Source of the DNA: Lachnospiraceae bacterium RM5
GTDB lineage: Bacteria > Bacillota > Clostridia > Lachnospirales > Lachnospiraceae
NCBI GenBank assembly: GCA_900110975.1
Contig: FOFK01000003.1
Coordinates: forward strand, 207,988 to 271,987
Direction: 5' to 3'
DNA: 64,000 nt
The notes under the pieces were generated by a model that worked only from the letters and a program-made list of their open reading frames with translations, was not told where the DNA came from and made no database searches. Shown here piece after piece: positions 44,201 to 53,954 of this stretch. Position 1 is the first letter of the stretch. Every line of letters starts with the position of its first letter. Made by a program: the position numbers and the translations under genes.

Positions 44201-47200
44201 GTATTATCCTTTCTACTAAAGGCTACAATTTTTATAACTTTATTATTTGTTATTCCTATAAAGTTTCCCATTTTCGCAGATGTAGTAGTGCTCGAGCCTA
44301 GCCCTGCAAAAATATTATTATAAGATGAAATATTATAACCACTAATGGCATAGCTCGTTGTTCCGACAATACCGCCCATTCCCTTACCAGAATTATCAGT
44401 GCATCTTAATGTACAATCATGAACAGACGAATTAACAATGGACCTATTACCATTATTAGCTAATCCGATCAATCCTCCACAAGATTCTGCGCCGGAAATA
44501 GTATAGTTATATACATTGACTCCATCTATGTCATATTTATATGTTTCACCATCAAAACCAACAACTTCATCACTATATGTCTTATCTGTAACAAAACCTC
44601 CTGTAATTCCCCCTGCATTTTTGGCCGAAGTAATAGTATATCCGCATGTCTTATCACTTGCATATATAGAGCAATTATATATCTTTATCTTTGGCGAGGT
44701 ACCGTATAATGGAAGTGTCGTAAAATTATCAATGTAGCCAAATAAACCACCGGCGTTTTGACCATTGATGCTGATATTACTTACTGATGAATTTGTAATA
44801 ATAACAGACTCCGCTTTTCGTACATAGCCAATATATCCTCCAACTGCATTTGTCGTCGATTTATAACTACTATTTGTATTTTTTATTTCAGCCTCACACA
44901 CTCCTTCTTTATAATATCCAGTAATGCTTAAATTGTTAATCCAAATATTTGCAGAATGACCATTTCTAATACCACCTATAACACCGCTCGTTCCACAACC
45001 ACCATCATTTGAGTTGTTATTAATACTTAATTCCATAGAACTCTTATAATATCCATTAGAATCCCTGTTTTTAGTATCCGATGCATTTGTATTTGAAGCC
45101 GTATTAACATAAACACTCATATATCCGGCATGGCTTCCCGCTACAATTCCGCTACAATGTCCGCCACCGCATTTTATTATAGTTTTTTCGGTATCACATC
45201 CATTGACAAAAATATAATTCATATTGTTGCCACTTTGCATATTTCTTTCAGTGATATTAACTCTGCCAATATAACCACCAACCATATATGGTCCGGATAT
45301 CGTGATATCATCCATATCCGCATTGACAAGATTTGCATAATCATCAATACAAAGAACGCCAATTACACCACCAACCGAGTGACTATATCTCCTAAAGTTC
45401 TTACCTGTAGCATCATTCCCTGTTCCTCCATTAATAGATGTTCTCTCTTCCCCCTTATTAGTATACTCTTTTACTACCACTTTACCGGTCATCGTGAAAT
45501 CCCCAATATAATATCCAGAAGTGGTATTAAAAGTCGTATTATCTTTTCCACTCTGAGGAATCTGCTTTACATAGTTAAATAACCCAAAACCAATATGGTT
45601 ACGTGCTGTATCCATAGCGGTTCCTGTTGATTCATAAACGGTGTAAATATAATTATCCGCTGAATCCTGATATGTTTTGTAATTCAGATTGATCCAAATC
45701 TTGCTGTTGTTTCCCTTTAATCCATAGATCTTCATGACAAATTTACCGTCTTCGTCATTTAAATTAGCAGGATTTACTACTTCTACTTCAGTTGTGGCTC
45801 CGTTAGCCATACCATCCAACCTACAAATCGACCCGATTCCCCTGAAACACTCCGGCAGCTTATAATCGCCGCCGGCAGTTGTCAGCTCGATCATATAGGT
45901 GCGGTTGGTCACGGTTCTGGCAAGATAAGACTCTCCCGAACCCGAAGTATATTTTGAAATGATATACGGAACACAAGTGGTGCTGTTAACTCTGTCTCTA
46001 CAAGCTTCAGTCCAGTCATCGGCAGCTTCCGTTCTGATTGCATCACCGTTTTTCACATTACCAACATAACTATAGTTTGCAAGGTGTGTTGCTGCATACA
46101 GTGATGCAGAATTACTATCATATCTTTCTGTGGCACCAGGATAACCTACTCCATATGCATAAACGCCATTAGCTGAAGGAGCACTTCCTGCACCAGACTG
46201 TGTAATTAAAGACAGCATGAACAAAGACTGTCCATCAGGAATGCACAGCTTATCATTTGTTCCCGCAAAATTACCAAAAGTAATAATATTATCCGGGTTC
46301 TTTTTTACATCAGGGATTCTATAATTCTTATCACTATTATCCAGAGTATATACCTCTGTGTCACCGCTGTAACTGTCCGTTTCATTAATAGCATAGCCGT
46401 TTATTACTCGACCAACATATGGATTGATATAAAGCTTACTATAGGTTGTTGCATTTGCAAATGCATTCGCAGAACTACCGCTACCAACAGTAAAAGTACT
46501 TGCAAAAGCAATATCTTCACTTGTCATATTACGGAAAATAAGGCCGCCGTTTACAACAACGCCAACGTATCCGCCGATATTTGCCAAATATAAATCAGAA
46601 ACGCATAAACTTCTATTATCATTTTTAGTATAGTTCATTTTTACATGGTCGATGATATTGTCGCCGCCCATGATTTCACCGATCAATCCACCATAATACA
46701 CATTTGATTGAATATAACTGTAGGAAGCAGTATTTGCCGCAGAACTAACCACTACAGGTTTTGATGATCCTGTGTTCACATTAACTACAAGATCCTTTAC
46801 TACGCATCCATTACTAATCTTTATAAAGGGTACAGTTGTATTGTTGTTAATAGTACCACCATTAACTCCGACAATTACTCCACGGAAAGCATACTTTCCC
46901 GTGTTGTTATTATATGCCGCGATATCACCGGAAGCACCAAGGCCAACATAACTGTCGCTGTTTAGAATAATTGTACCGGAAACCTGATAATATGCTCCTG
47001 CAAGGTATTCACGAACCTGATCTAAAGTCCACGGTGCCGCTCCTGCAGTCTCACTTGTATATCCTGTTGCAGGTGCATAGGAATAGTTTGCATCACAAGT
47101 ACAAGCGCCATTATCAGCGCACCAATGATTATGGTAATTATCGCTTTGTGTAGCAACCGTTTTAGGAAGACAAATATTGCCTATCGGATCATCGGTACCG

Positions 47201-50200
47201 TTAATTGTTGCCGCCAGATCTATCAGTTTATCTGCTGAATCAATAACATATGGATGATCATAAGTGCCGCAACCATCAGTCAGATCTACAGATTTAACAT
47301 TTACTTTAATTTCACGTAGATTATAAGAGGTTGTTCCGCTATAAGTATTTCCAGACGCAGACGTGGAACTGTATCTTACATACGGAAGATATCCTGTGCT
47401 AAAATTATGAGTAGCGCAAACAGCATCAGATGTAGACCGCTCTTCAGCATCGGTATAATACCTATTTTCATCGTAATACCATTTTTCTTTAGAAACGCCA
47501 TTATCATCAGCATATTCCACAGAATCTGTTATTTCTTTACCATACGTAACGCCTGTCGAACTTGAACGTGTAGTATCTGTTGCTCCCCAGTCCTCTGTCT
47601 GTGTAAAGTTATATGTGGCATTAGAAGTTGAATCAACATCAAATTTATTCAGTAATGTCGCATTCTTGAAAATTGATTTCTTTGATGTATAAACCGTTGT
47701 CAGTGATGACGGCGAGTCTGATGTTGTTCTGGAATCGATCTTAATATCATTGAATACCAGCGTTATTTTCTGACCTACAACATCACCAATCAGGCTACTT
47801 GCATAGGTATCTGTAGATGCGCCGTAGCTAATTCGAACTTTATTTAAGTTAAGAGTTGCATTGCTGCCTATCTTGTTAATAAAAAGATATCCTTCATCTG
47901 TCTTTACAGGTGCAGTAGTTCCAATTGTAATCATTTGCAAACTACTATCATTAAAAGCACCATTATTACCATTACCAAACGTAATAGTATTTGTTGCACT
48001 TGTATTAACCGTTCCTGTCAAAGTGCCATTTATCAGCACTCCTGAATAATCACTTGTATAACCTATCGTTCCTTTAAATTTCGCATTTCCTGTTATATTT
48101 ACAGTGCCATCAACATTTCTAAATACACCAGAATGCATAAGGTAATGCTGAGAATCAGGTGAAAGAGTCGACCTCGTTAAACCATCTGTATTACCTTTAC
48201 CAGCTGCAACCATTTCACTTTTTTCAAAGTGATAGTTCCTAAATTGCAACGAGTCCATACTGCTGATATTAACGGTTACACCGGCATCAATATCAACAGG
48301 GTAATATGAAACACCGGTCATTGTTCCCGTTAAGGTTACATTACCGCCATTGAAAGGATTAGGAAATTGAGCACTGATATTATCCGCCGCATAAACAGAC
48401 AGACTCCACCTGAGCGTTTTCCACTGAGTAGCTGTCGAAGTCTTATTCTGATAAACATTATAATAGTATCTTGAATTACCATTACACAGAGTCTTATTAA
48501 AAACATTCTGATAACTATTGCAATTATTTCCATCCATATAAAGAGTTCCGTTATTATTTTTGCAATAATATGAAATAACACCACTCTTATTCGTCAGAAC
48601 ATCATCACTTGTATACGCCACTAACTCGTCGTACACTCCTTCAGACATTGAAGGCACAGTTACTCCGGCACCTGCCCCGTCGCTTCCAATTGTGAAGCTG
48701 TCAGCTGCCTGCATTTCAAGATATATAGCCGATTTATCAGCATTATTGTTATGATACCCATAATCGACAATAAATCCAAATGATTCAACTGCATTTGCAG
48801 TCCGTGCCGTTCCCGATTTATCGGCTATTGTCAATGAATCTACATCAAGCCCTGCAGACGCAACCTGCCAATACCCTGTTGCCTTATAGCAAAGAGCAGA
48901 AAAATCTGTAGCGTCTGTATAAAGAAGATTTGCTGATGAAAATGTATTGTTTGTTAATGTAAGATTCGTGTTAAACCACTTATATCCTAAAAGTCCTCCG
49001 GTTGTTTTGGACGCATTATTCTTAACTTCGCACCCGGTAATAGTATTATTTGATAAAACAACAGTTCTCGTATCTGAATTTGACTTGGCGCCATTATACT
49101 GAATATCCGCAATTAAGCCAGCCATAGCCCAATTTTCTCTCGTAGATCCTGCAGTAGCAGTAATCTTAGGAGAAATTTCAGAACTGCTGATTCCTATTTC
49201 AAATGTTTTAATAGACTGAACATATGCAATTGCTCCACCTACACGAAGATCATCTCCGATCGGTGCGTCAGCAATATTTATCGTTGGTGAAAGAGTATTA
49301 GATGTAATTGAAATATTCTTATTATTATTCGTTGAAACACATCCTGTGACACCGCCAACATAGTTTTCTTTCTTACCTACTACAGGAGCAAAATTGATTG
49401 TTTCATTGAATACTACATTTGAGATGGAAGCAGCTTTACTTGTACTAACTATTTCGGCAGCAAGCCCACCAATCCTGACACTTTCCACATTAGAACAATG
49501 ATTAATGCTTCCTGATATAGTAAGATTTGAAACACTTGCTCCATTGATTTTTCCGAAAAGGCCGTTATACAAATGGGCATAAATCTCCCCTGCACCTGCT
49601 TTTCCTGATGTATAATTGCCGTATGCTTCTCCTGTGGCCAGAGTTATGCTATCTGTTCCACTTCCTATCTTTCCCGACAGACTTCCGGTAAAAACATCGA
49701 GATGACCATTATCACGAGTAAACCCGGTTAATCCTGTGTTTGCAAATGACAATGCCCCGTCAATCACAAGATCATCAGCGAGGAGCGATGAACTTGTATT
49801 TGTTGTATCAGCAAAACGAAGTGCACCAACATTGCTGCCCTCGTTCAACTGTATATTAAGCGCAGTGGCCACAAGGTCAGCATTGCTGTCCATTTCTGTT
49901 TGAGGTATTGAAACGGTCACGGTATGATTAAATGAGTTATATGTCAAAACACCGTAGGTGGAATCCTCTATATTTTTAACAACATTCTGCTGAACTGTTG
50001 TATTAAAGCGCACAACTTCACCCCAATTACCGATATCATCAACATAATTGTTATTTGTCTTTGAATATCTGTTGAAACACCAGCCATTTTCATATGTAGC
50101 ATTTGAGTCAACGCCGGTTCCAAGCGCATAAACAAGCGCAGTAGCTCTATGACCGACTATCTGGCCGCTCATCTGGTTTCCATCAGTTGTTTTATCCTTT

Positions 50201-51975
50201 CTAGCAGGTGCAGCTGTTAAATCGGTTGTTCCGGATAAACGCAATACTCCCGCGTTCATCTGACCAACAATACCGCCGCCTTTAAAACTATTATTACTTG
50301 TGTTGACAGTAACCGAACCGATATCAAGTAAACTTCCATTGGAGCCAGTCTTGCCCACAATTCCACCAAAGTATGTTGCTTTCGAATATCCATTTACTGC
50401 CATAACCGAAACATTATCAACCTTCATATAAACAGCTGTATGATGATCACCAGTCTCACTACCATCAACATAACCGATCAATCCACCAAATGCTGAATCA
50501 CTGTTAACTGCGGGTTCTGATGAATAATCGATAGTAACATCAACATATTCTACATCTAACGATTTAGTAAGGTCCTTTGACAGATACTTACCGACAAGTC
50601 CGCCGAAATTATCAATGTTTTCTCCTGCGGTAAGTTTAGTTTTAACTGATAAGTGATTAGAAGATGTTCCGGCAAAAGTGACGTTATAAGCAGCACTATC
50701 AAGTACGCCAACATAACCACCACAATTAGCTGCATTAACTATGCAGCCATCAGTAGTATCAGTGGAATATTTTCCTATCCAATCAGTATCTGCTATTGCA
50801 AGGTAGTAACCAAAGATTCCTCCGGCTCCGGCATTAGCCTTGACTGTATCCTTTGAAACATACGGTACCGCTGTATCTGTTACAGTGTCACCTCCACCTA
50901 CTGTACGCTCATAAATGTTAACAGCTCCACCCATATTATTGCCAACTACACCACCGGCATATGAAGTACCACCCGCAGTAGCATTAATAGTTTTTGCAGC
51001 ATCAATATCATAATTTGTGGTTGCTGTAGGAAGATATATATTCAGTGTTGACCCGGAATTCATCTTGCCAATAAAACCACCGGCGGATTTTCCGCTTCCG
51101 TTTGTTGTAACACTATAGGACTCATTTAAGCTGTGAGAAGATGATAAACCAGAGAACGTTACATTTACTGTAGAATTAGTCCCTAATGATCCACAGATCA
51201 GACCTGCATTATCATCAGAGACAATATTAACCCCATTACCGCCGTCGTCAACTGCAGCATTATCAACAGTCATATTAACTGTGGTTCCAGCACCAATACT
51301 TCCAATGATACCGCCAAAGTCAAACACCGAAACCGTTGTAACATCATCTTCTGTTTCACTAAAAGGGCTGATAAGAAAATTCCAAGTAGTAGCAATTGAA
51401 CCTTCTGTTTTTGCGACAACATTCCTAGCAAACAGGGGTTCCGGAGAATTTGATGATCTGATCAGAGACAATTGTTGCGAATTTGTTGTTCCTGTACGGT
51501 ATATTTCGACATCATCGCGTATATAACCGAACATTGGAAGCGTACCCCTGATAATTTGTGGGGTATTATATGCCTGAGTAATACGAATCTCGCCTTCAAA
51601 AGGATCTGCAGATGTTCCAATAGGGATATAGCTTAAGGTCATAGCCTCACTGCCGGTTTCTTCAGCAGTAAATGAATGATCTGCTTCAAGAACAAAATCA
51701 CCAGATATATTAATTGTTATTCTGGCACCCTTATCGGAAGAAGAATAATGGTTCGAAAAATAATATAACTGATATAAACTATTGATATTCTTTATACTTG
51801 TAGGAGTCGTTGCAGCATTAACTATACTTGGCAGATTCTTAAAAATACCACTAAGTTCAGGAATATAAATAGCTGTTACGAGCATAACAAAAGAAATCAC
51901 TAAAGAAATGATTCGTTTCCTAAGTATAGCTCCTTTATTTTTCTTTTTTAAGTTTTTATCCAATTCTTTCTTCAT
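41260..51975 (-). CDS. Giant GLUG-repeat surface protein
   Basis: About 3571 residues (ATG at 51975 with GGTGAT upstream; TTG/GTG codons just before it are less likely). A basic start and hydrophobic segment (about 20-45) form a signal peptide ending near VNAATTP. At least twenty GLUG-like units of the form (A/C/F/V)GG(L/I/V)(I/V/F)G follow, between roughly residues 200 and 2400, implying long beta-helices. The C-terminal third is non-repetitive. I see no LPXTG motif or membrane anchor, so it may attach by partner proteins. It ends a run of exported proteins and SipW-like peptidases. GC looks higher than in neighbouring genes. Confidence 0.85.
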   Translation of the reverse strand: MKKELDKNLKKKNKGAILRKRIISLVISFVMLVTAIYIPELSGIFKNLPSIVNAATTPTSIKNINSLYQLYYFSNHYSSSDKGARITINISGDFVLEADHSFTAEETGSEAMTLSYIPIGTSADPFEGEIRITQAYNTPQIIRGTLPMFGYIRDDVEIYRTGTTNSQQLSLIRSSNSPEPLFARNVVAKTEGSIATTWNFLISPFSETEDDVTTVSVFDFGGIIGSIGAGTTVNMTVDNAAVDDGGNGVNIVSDDNAGLICGSLGTNSTVNVTFSGLSSSHSLNESYSVTTNGSGKSAGGFIGKMNSGSTLNIYLPTATTNYDIDAAKTINATAGGTSYAGGVVGNNMGGAVNIYERTVGGGDTVTDTAVPYVSKDTVKANAGAGGIFGYYLAIADTDWIGKYSTDTTDGCIVNAANCGGYVGVLDSAAYNVTFAGTSSNHLSVKTKLTAGENIDNFGGLVGKYLSKDLTKSLDVEYVDVTIDYSSEPAVNSDSAFGGLIGYVDGSETGDHHTAVYMKVDNVSVMAVNGYSKATYFGGIVGKTGSNGSLLDIGSVTVNTSNNSFKGGGIVGQMNAGVLRLSGTTDLTAAPARKDKTTDGNQMSGQIVGHRATALVYALGTGVDSNATYENGWCFNRYSKTNNNYVDDIGNWGEVVRFNTTVQQNVVKNIEDSTYGVLTYNSFNHTVTVSIPQTEMDSNADLVATALNIQLNEGSNVGALRFADTTNTSSSLLADDLVIDGALSFANTGLTGFTRDNGHLDVFTGSLSGKIGSGTDSITLATGEAYGNYTSGKAGAGEIYAHLYNGLFGKINGASVSNLTISGSINHCSNVESVRIGGLAAEIVSTSKAASISNVVFNETINFAPVVGKKENYVGGVTGCVSTNNNKNISITSNTLSPTINIADAPIGDDLRVGGAIAYVQSIKTFEIGISSSEISPKITATAGSTRENWAMAGLIADIQYNGAKSNSDTRTVVLSNNTITGCEVKNNASKTTGGLLGYKWFNTNLTLTNNTFSSANLLYTDATDFSALCYKATGYWQVASAGLDVDSLTIADKSGTARTANAVESFGFIVDYGYHNNNADKSAIYLEMQAADSFTIGSDGAGAGVTVPSMSEGVYDELVAYTSDDVLTNKSGVISYYCKNNNGTLYMDGNNCNSYQNVFNKTLCNGNSRYYYNVYQNKTSTATQWKTLRWSLSVYAADNISAQFPNPFNGGNVTLTGTMTGVSYYPVDIDAGVTVNISSMDSLQFRNYHFEKSEMVAAGKGNTDGLTRSTLSPDSQHYLMHSGVFRNVDGTVNITGNAKFKGTIGYTSDYSGVLINGTLTGTVNTSATNTITFGNGNNGAFNDSSLQMITIGTTAPVKTDEGYLFINKIGSNATLNLNKVRISYGASTDTYASSLIGDVVGQKITLVFNDIKIDSRTTSDSPSSLTTVYTSKKSIFKNATLLNKFDVDSTSNATYNFTQTEDWGATDTTRSSSTGVTYGKEITDSVEYADDNGVSKEKWYYDENRYYTDAEERSTSDAVCATHNFSTGYLPYVRYSSTSASGNTYSGTTSYNLREIKVNVKSVDLTDGCGTYDHPYVIDSADKLIDLAATINGTDDPIGNICLPKTVATQSDNYHNHWCADNGACTCDANYSYAPATGYTSETAGAAPWTLDQVREYLAGAYYQVSGTIILNSDSYVGLGASGDIAAYNNNTGKYAFRGVIVGVNGGTINNNTTVPFIKISNGCVVKDLVVNVNTGSSKPVVVSSAANTASYSYIQSNVYYGGLIGEIMGGDNIIDHVKMNYTKNDNRSLCVSDLYLANIGGYVGVVVNGGLIFRNMTSEDIAFASTFTVGSGSSANAFANATTYSKLYINPYVGRVINGYAINETDSYSGDTEVYTLDNSDKNYRIPDVKKNPDNIITFGNFAGTNDKLCIPDGQSLFMLSLITQSGAGSAPSANGVYAYGVGYPGATERYDSNSASLYAATHLANYSYVGNVKNGDAIRTEAADDWTEACRDRVNSTTCVPYIISKYTSGSGESYLARTVTNRTYMIELTTAGGDYKLPECFRGIGSICRLDGMANGATTEVEVVNPANLNDEDGKFVMKIYGLKGNNSKIWINLNYKTYQDSADNYIYTVYESTGTAMDTARNHIGFGLFNYVKQIPQSGKDNTTFNTTSGYYIGDFTMTGKVVVKEYTNKGEERTSINGGTGNDATGKNFRRYSHSVGGVIGVLCIDDYANLVNADMDDITISGPYMVGGYIGRVNITERNMQSGNNMNYIFVNGCDTEKTIIKCGGGHCSGIVAGSHAGYMSVYVNTASNTNASDTKNRDSNGYYKSSMELSINNNSNDGGCGTSGVIGGIRNGHSANIWINNLSITGYYKEGVCEAEIKNTNSSYKSTTNAVGGYIGYVRKAESVIITNSSVSNISINGQNAGGLFGYIDNFTTLPLYGTSPKIKIYNCSIYASDKTCGYTITSAKNAGGITGGFVTDKTYSDEVVGFDGETYKYDIDGVNVYNYTISGAESCGGLIGLANNGNRSIVNSSVHDCTLRCTDNSGKGMGGIVGTTSYAISGYNISSYNNIFAGLGSSTTTSAKMGNFIGITNNKVIKIVAFSRKDNTYNGSGLSADIGSGSSSSNYIICSDYMGTCSDTEENTDEETGETTIVSTANKAVASDGLKLIASGLNEVDAGIKGDYFPYAITNPKTMMGSTNFLTGDGQHAYVIDTTRIPTAQKIIDDLGASVSSYNNKSTYSTATVSSAVSGYLSADDDADVRINTYENEMGLPNSSVDDFTVLALGGNKKNYTTEITNYIKMLTNTTADYTGDVAGKYKITIYPCEYDNGNYSIVTDAEHKGLTRNGSNQYIMDDNYADTLQQHNRFTLIDVQFLNPMNSNEIAYHLFVPVLTKKMVKYEFRSAAQAGTKYQSSGYATNLALPNDIYAGNFNEWMTIYLQFKFTQAEMNDMLNTGKGLNWNSAKQVNFTYGATNHIASTTEFVLLDANCGVDKEYYLTKAGINTTSTTGNKPIDHIVFSSFKQKDGTTSFAPQMLNDIAGTKIRYGAVVSNGVYIECTNETTKANATVYAYDSNGENKKYFIAYDSETTTGSGYGSRYTLTSSGDVTENYYLSIFAFSDDNNGSGHTNTAYEFTVSSPVTLAGNVTCKRSTYTTSTVYLGNMFKQTMNINAETSKGMTVGDSSISATLTSTISFDDPLNATFFQGRLHNAGKSLDHGFIVYLKRYDDGNTLQPDTLIYGSPDYSYTGTVNGDSTDIGTRNDTLAENAAYIYLEPVEIEIPDYDGTVWQSTHVENLTVTFPNTEEALQREFMPKYNDGLAGNAFSATASLAYNADDVLYSNIKKNGESSQKYYVSAEEKIDLLFEADDQVVDDEYDKYGEQSKNRSSLGINSKYIHTGSKYADGYGNKEYIETVASLDTSRIPDVYKQGNYNLVYTLSLWQKQDDPDNDYGYVYVEVPIDTYLSNFKLKTDIDGDGTLSEIASGDYVTKAVNGAGEYVYTFDLDSTIGNWAIAFDQTEEIFDARATFDVKTAGDFEDISTYIYANYKLKLVTQLVPKAGTQNLSSYEDSDWIVYTHAKVNAQFVTDGN

Positions 51976-52017
51976 TATCATCACCAAATCTTTATTTTAG
52001 AAATATCAAAGTGTTCC

Positions 52018-53115
52018 CTAATTTGTCACTTCAATCCAGTCACCTTCTTGAGTTGCTGGAAGATAACTACTTATTGCACTGTTCGAATAATCATTATTTC
52101 CGCTTGTGTCTTTTTTATAAAACTGAATCACATATCGGTTCTTAATCTCAGAATTAACAACCATAGTTATAGATTTCATTCCGGTAGTAACATCTGTAGG
52201 AAAACTGTCTTCCGTAATACTGTCGCTACCTACAGTATTAGTATTATTTATATAAAAAATATTTTCTAAATTCTGAAGGAAATATTTATTTATTGTCACA
52301 TATTCAGGATCATATTTAAAGGTAATCCTTCCAGTTCCCGTTCCTTCCAAAGTATAATTATATCCATCATAAACAAGGTTATTATCAAGTGTTTCAAGGT
52401 ATCCATTCCAACCTGTAGAAGCCACTTTCTGATAGCGAACGGTAATATATCCGGTAAGCGTCGGGAGTTCTTTATCATCCGGCTCTGCAATCAGCTGAAT
52501 ATAATATCCAGGCGCCGGATTATTCTCATCTGTTGATAGCTCATCCGTAGAAAAATACATATAGATTTCATCAGGATCCACTCTTCCGGCCGTCATAGAA
52601 CACGCAATTGTCACTGTACCACTATTTGCCTTAAATGTCTGAAGTGCGCCAGTAGACTTATATTTTATAGCGTAAGTCTCATCAAGATCAGTTAAGTCAC
52701 TTCCTGACAAAGGCGTAAAAGCATTATTTACATATGTTCCTATTGTAGCAGTAAGTGTATAATCTGTTACCGTGTTGCGATAAAGAGACACCTTGGGATA
52801 AGGATAATTGAAAACTTTTCCTGTCACGGACGGGATTACCGAATCATCATCAAATCCTTTTCTTGTAACTGTTACCGCCGAACTCATAACATCAGATGAA
52901 AAGCGGTCACCTACTCCGGAGCCTGTTGAAATAACTCGCTTTACAACATTTACTCTGGTATATGCAGCAAAAGAAATAATTACTATAAGAGACAGAACCG
53001 CAACAACCAGCCAAACGATTATCCAGTTTTTTCTAAGATTTTTTAGAACATTCACCTTTAGTCCGTCTCCTTTCCTGATGTAATCACAAACTTTCTCAAA
53101 CTTGTTTTCTATCAA
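52018..53115 (-). CDS. Membrane-anchored or exported protein of the surface operon (A)
   Basis: A 365-residue protein. Residues 1-30 are polar, a hydrophobic segment spans about 31-53 (WIIVWLVVAVLSLIVIISFAAYT), and the rest is extracellular, Thr/Ser/Tyr-rich and beta-like. I recognise no named domain. Position and layout match the neighbouring TasA/camelysin-like proteins. Its start overlaps the stop of the upstream gene by 4 bp, so the two are translationally coupled. It lies directly before the giant protein gene. Confidence 0.75.
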   Translation of the reverse strand: MIENKFEKVCDYIRKGDGLKVNVLKNLRKNWIIVWLVVAVLSLIVIISFAAYTRVNVVKRVISTGSGVGDRFSSDVMSSAVTVTRKGFDDDSVIPSVTGKVFNYPYPKVSLYRNTVTDYTLTATIGTYVNNAFTPLSGSDLTDLDETYAIKYKSTGALQTFKANSGTVTIACSMTAGRVDPDEIYMYFSTDELSTDENNPAPGYYIQLIAEPDDKELPTLTGYITVRYQKVASTGWNGYLETLDNNLVYDGYNYTLEGTGTGRITFKYDPEYVTINKYFLQNLENIFYINNTNTVGSDSITEDSFPTDVTTGMKSITMVVNSEIKNRYVIQFYKKDTSGNNDYSNSAISSYLPATQEGDWIEVTN

Positions 53116-53918
53116 TCTCCAACCTGTGCCGTAATGTAAATCAAATCGGTTTCCTTATCATTTCCTTCCGGAAATGAACCAGCCGTCCAGCTCACTTGAA
53201 GTATATAATAATTCAAAAACCGGTTATCCGGATCATCTGTTCCGTATTCGTTATACTGAACACCATTATTATCTACCCAATCCGAATGAATCGCTTCTTT
53301 TGTTTGCCAGTAAATCGGTTCAGCATATCTCTGAACATGTGTGCCATCACCAAGAACATTATAGTCCGCTATATCATAACTTTTTTCTGTATAATTATTA
53401 TCTGCAATTGTACGATTTGAATTTTCACTATCGTTTATATATCCTCCATACACACCTCTTGAAGCATATGTACTATTATCAAAAAATTGCTCAGCAAGAG
53501 CATAATGATATATAGTACCATCTGCTCCCTCATAATCAACTGTTCCGCTAGCACTCTCATGTGCTTTATGAAGAGTATATATAAAAGGTATATTAGTCGT
53601 ATGTGCAATCTGAAGATTATATGTTGCTATATCCTCTCCCTCTACACAGAAAACGAAATATTCTGAGCCAGAAGAATTATCACTCCCAACATTTATTCCA
53701 TTCATTTCAAACTGGATGATATCCTCATCGTGTCCGGATTTAATCGTAAGCTTTGCAGGTGAATTAATCTTAGCCATCGTAGCAATCTGGCGTTGATAAG
53801 AAAACCACGCAAGAGTTGGAGCTGCTATCAGAACTGCAACAGTCAGAAGAACGGCGATAATCAATTGAATCTTCTTGCTTTTTTGAAGACTATTAAACTT
53901 TTCTTTCAGTTTTTTCAA
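53112..53918 (-). CDS. TasA/camelysin-like exported protein (B)
   Basis: A 268-residue protein with a basic start, a hydrophobic segment (about 18-38, IQLIIAVLLTVAVLIAAPTLAWFSYQ) and then an extracellular domain beginning RQIATMAKINSPAKLTIKSG. The hydrophobic stretch ending in an LAWF motif followed by a beta domain is typical of SipW-dependent TasA/CalY-type fibre proteins. Two SipW-like peptidases sit upstream in the same run. The family assignment is by layout rather than strong sequence identity. Confidence 0.7.
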   Translation of the reverse strand: MKKLKEKFNSLQKSKKIQLIIAVLLTVAVLIAAPTLAWFSYQRQIATMAKINSPAKLTIKSGHDEDIIQFEMNGINVGSDNSSGSEYFVFCVEGEDIATYNLQIAHTTNIPFIYTLHKAHESASGTVDYEGADGTIYHYALAEQFFDNSTYASRGVYGGYINDSENSNRTIADNNYTEKSYDIADYNVLGDGTHVQRYAEPIYWQTKEAIHSDWVDNNGVQYNEYGTDDPDNRFLNYYILQVSWTAGSFPEGNDKETDLIYITAQVGD

Positions 53919-53954
53919 TTGTGCCGACCTCCTTCCTTTTGTTTTTGATAATTC

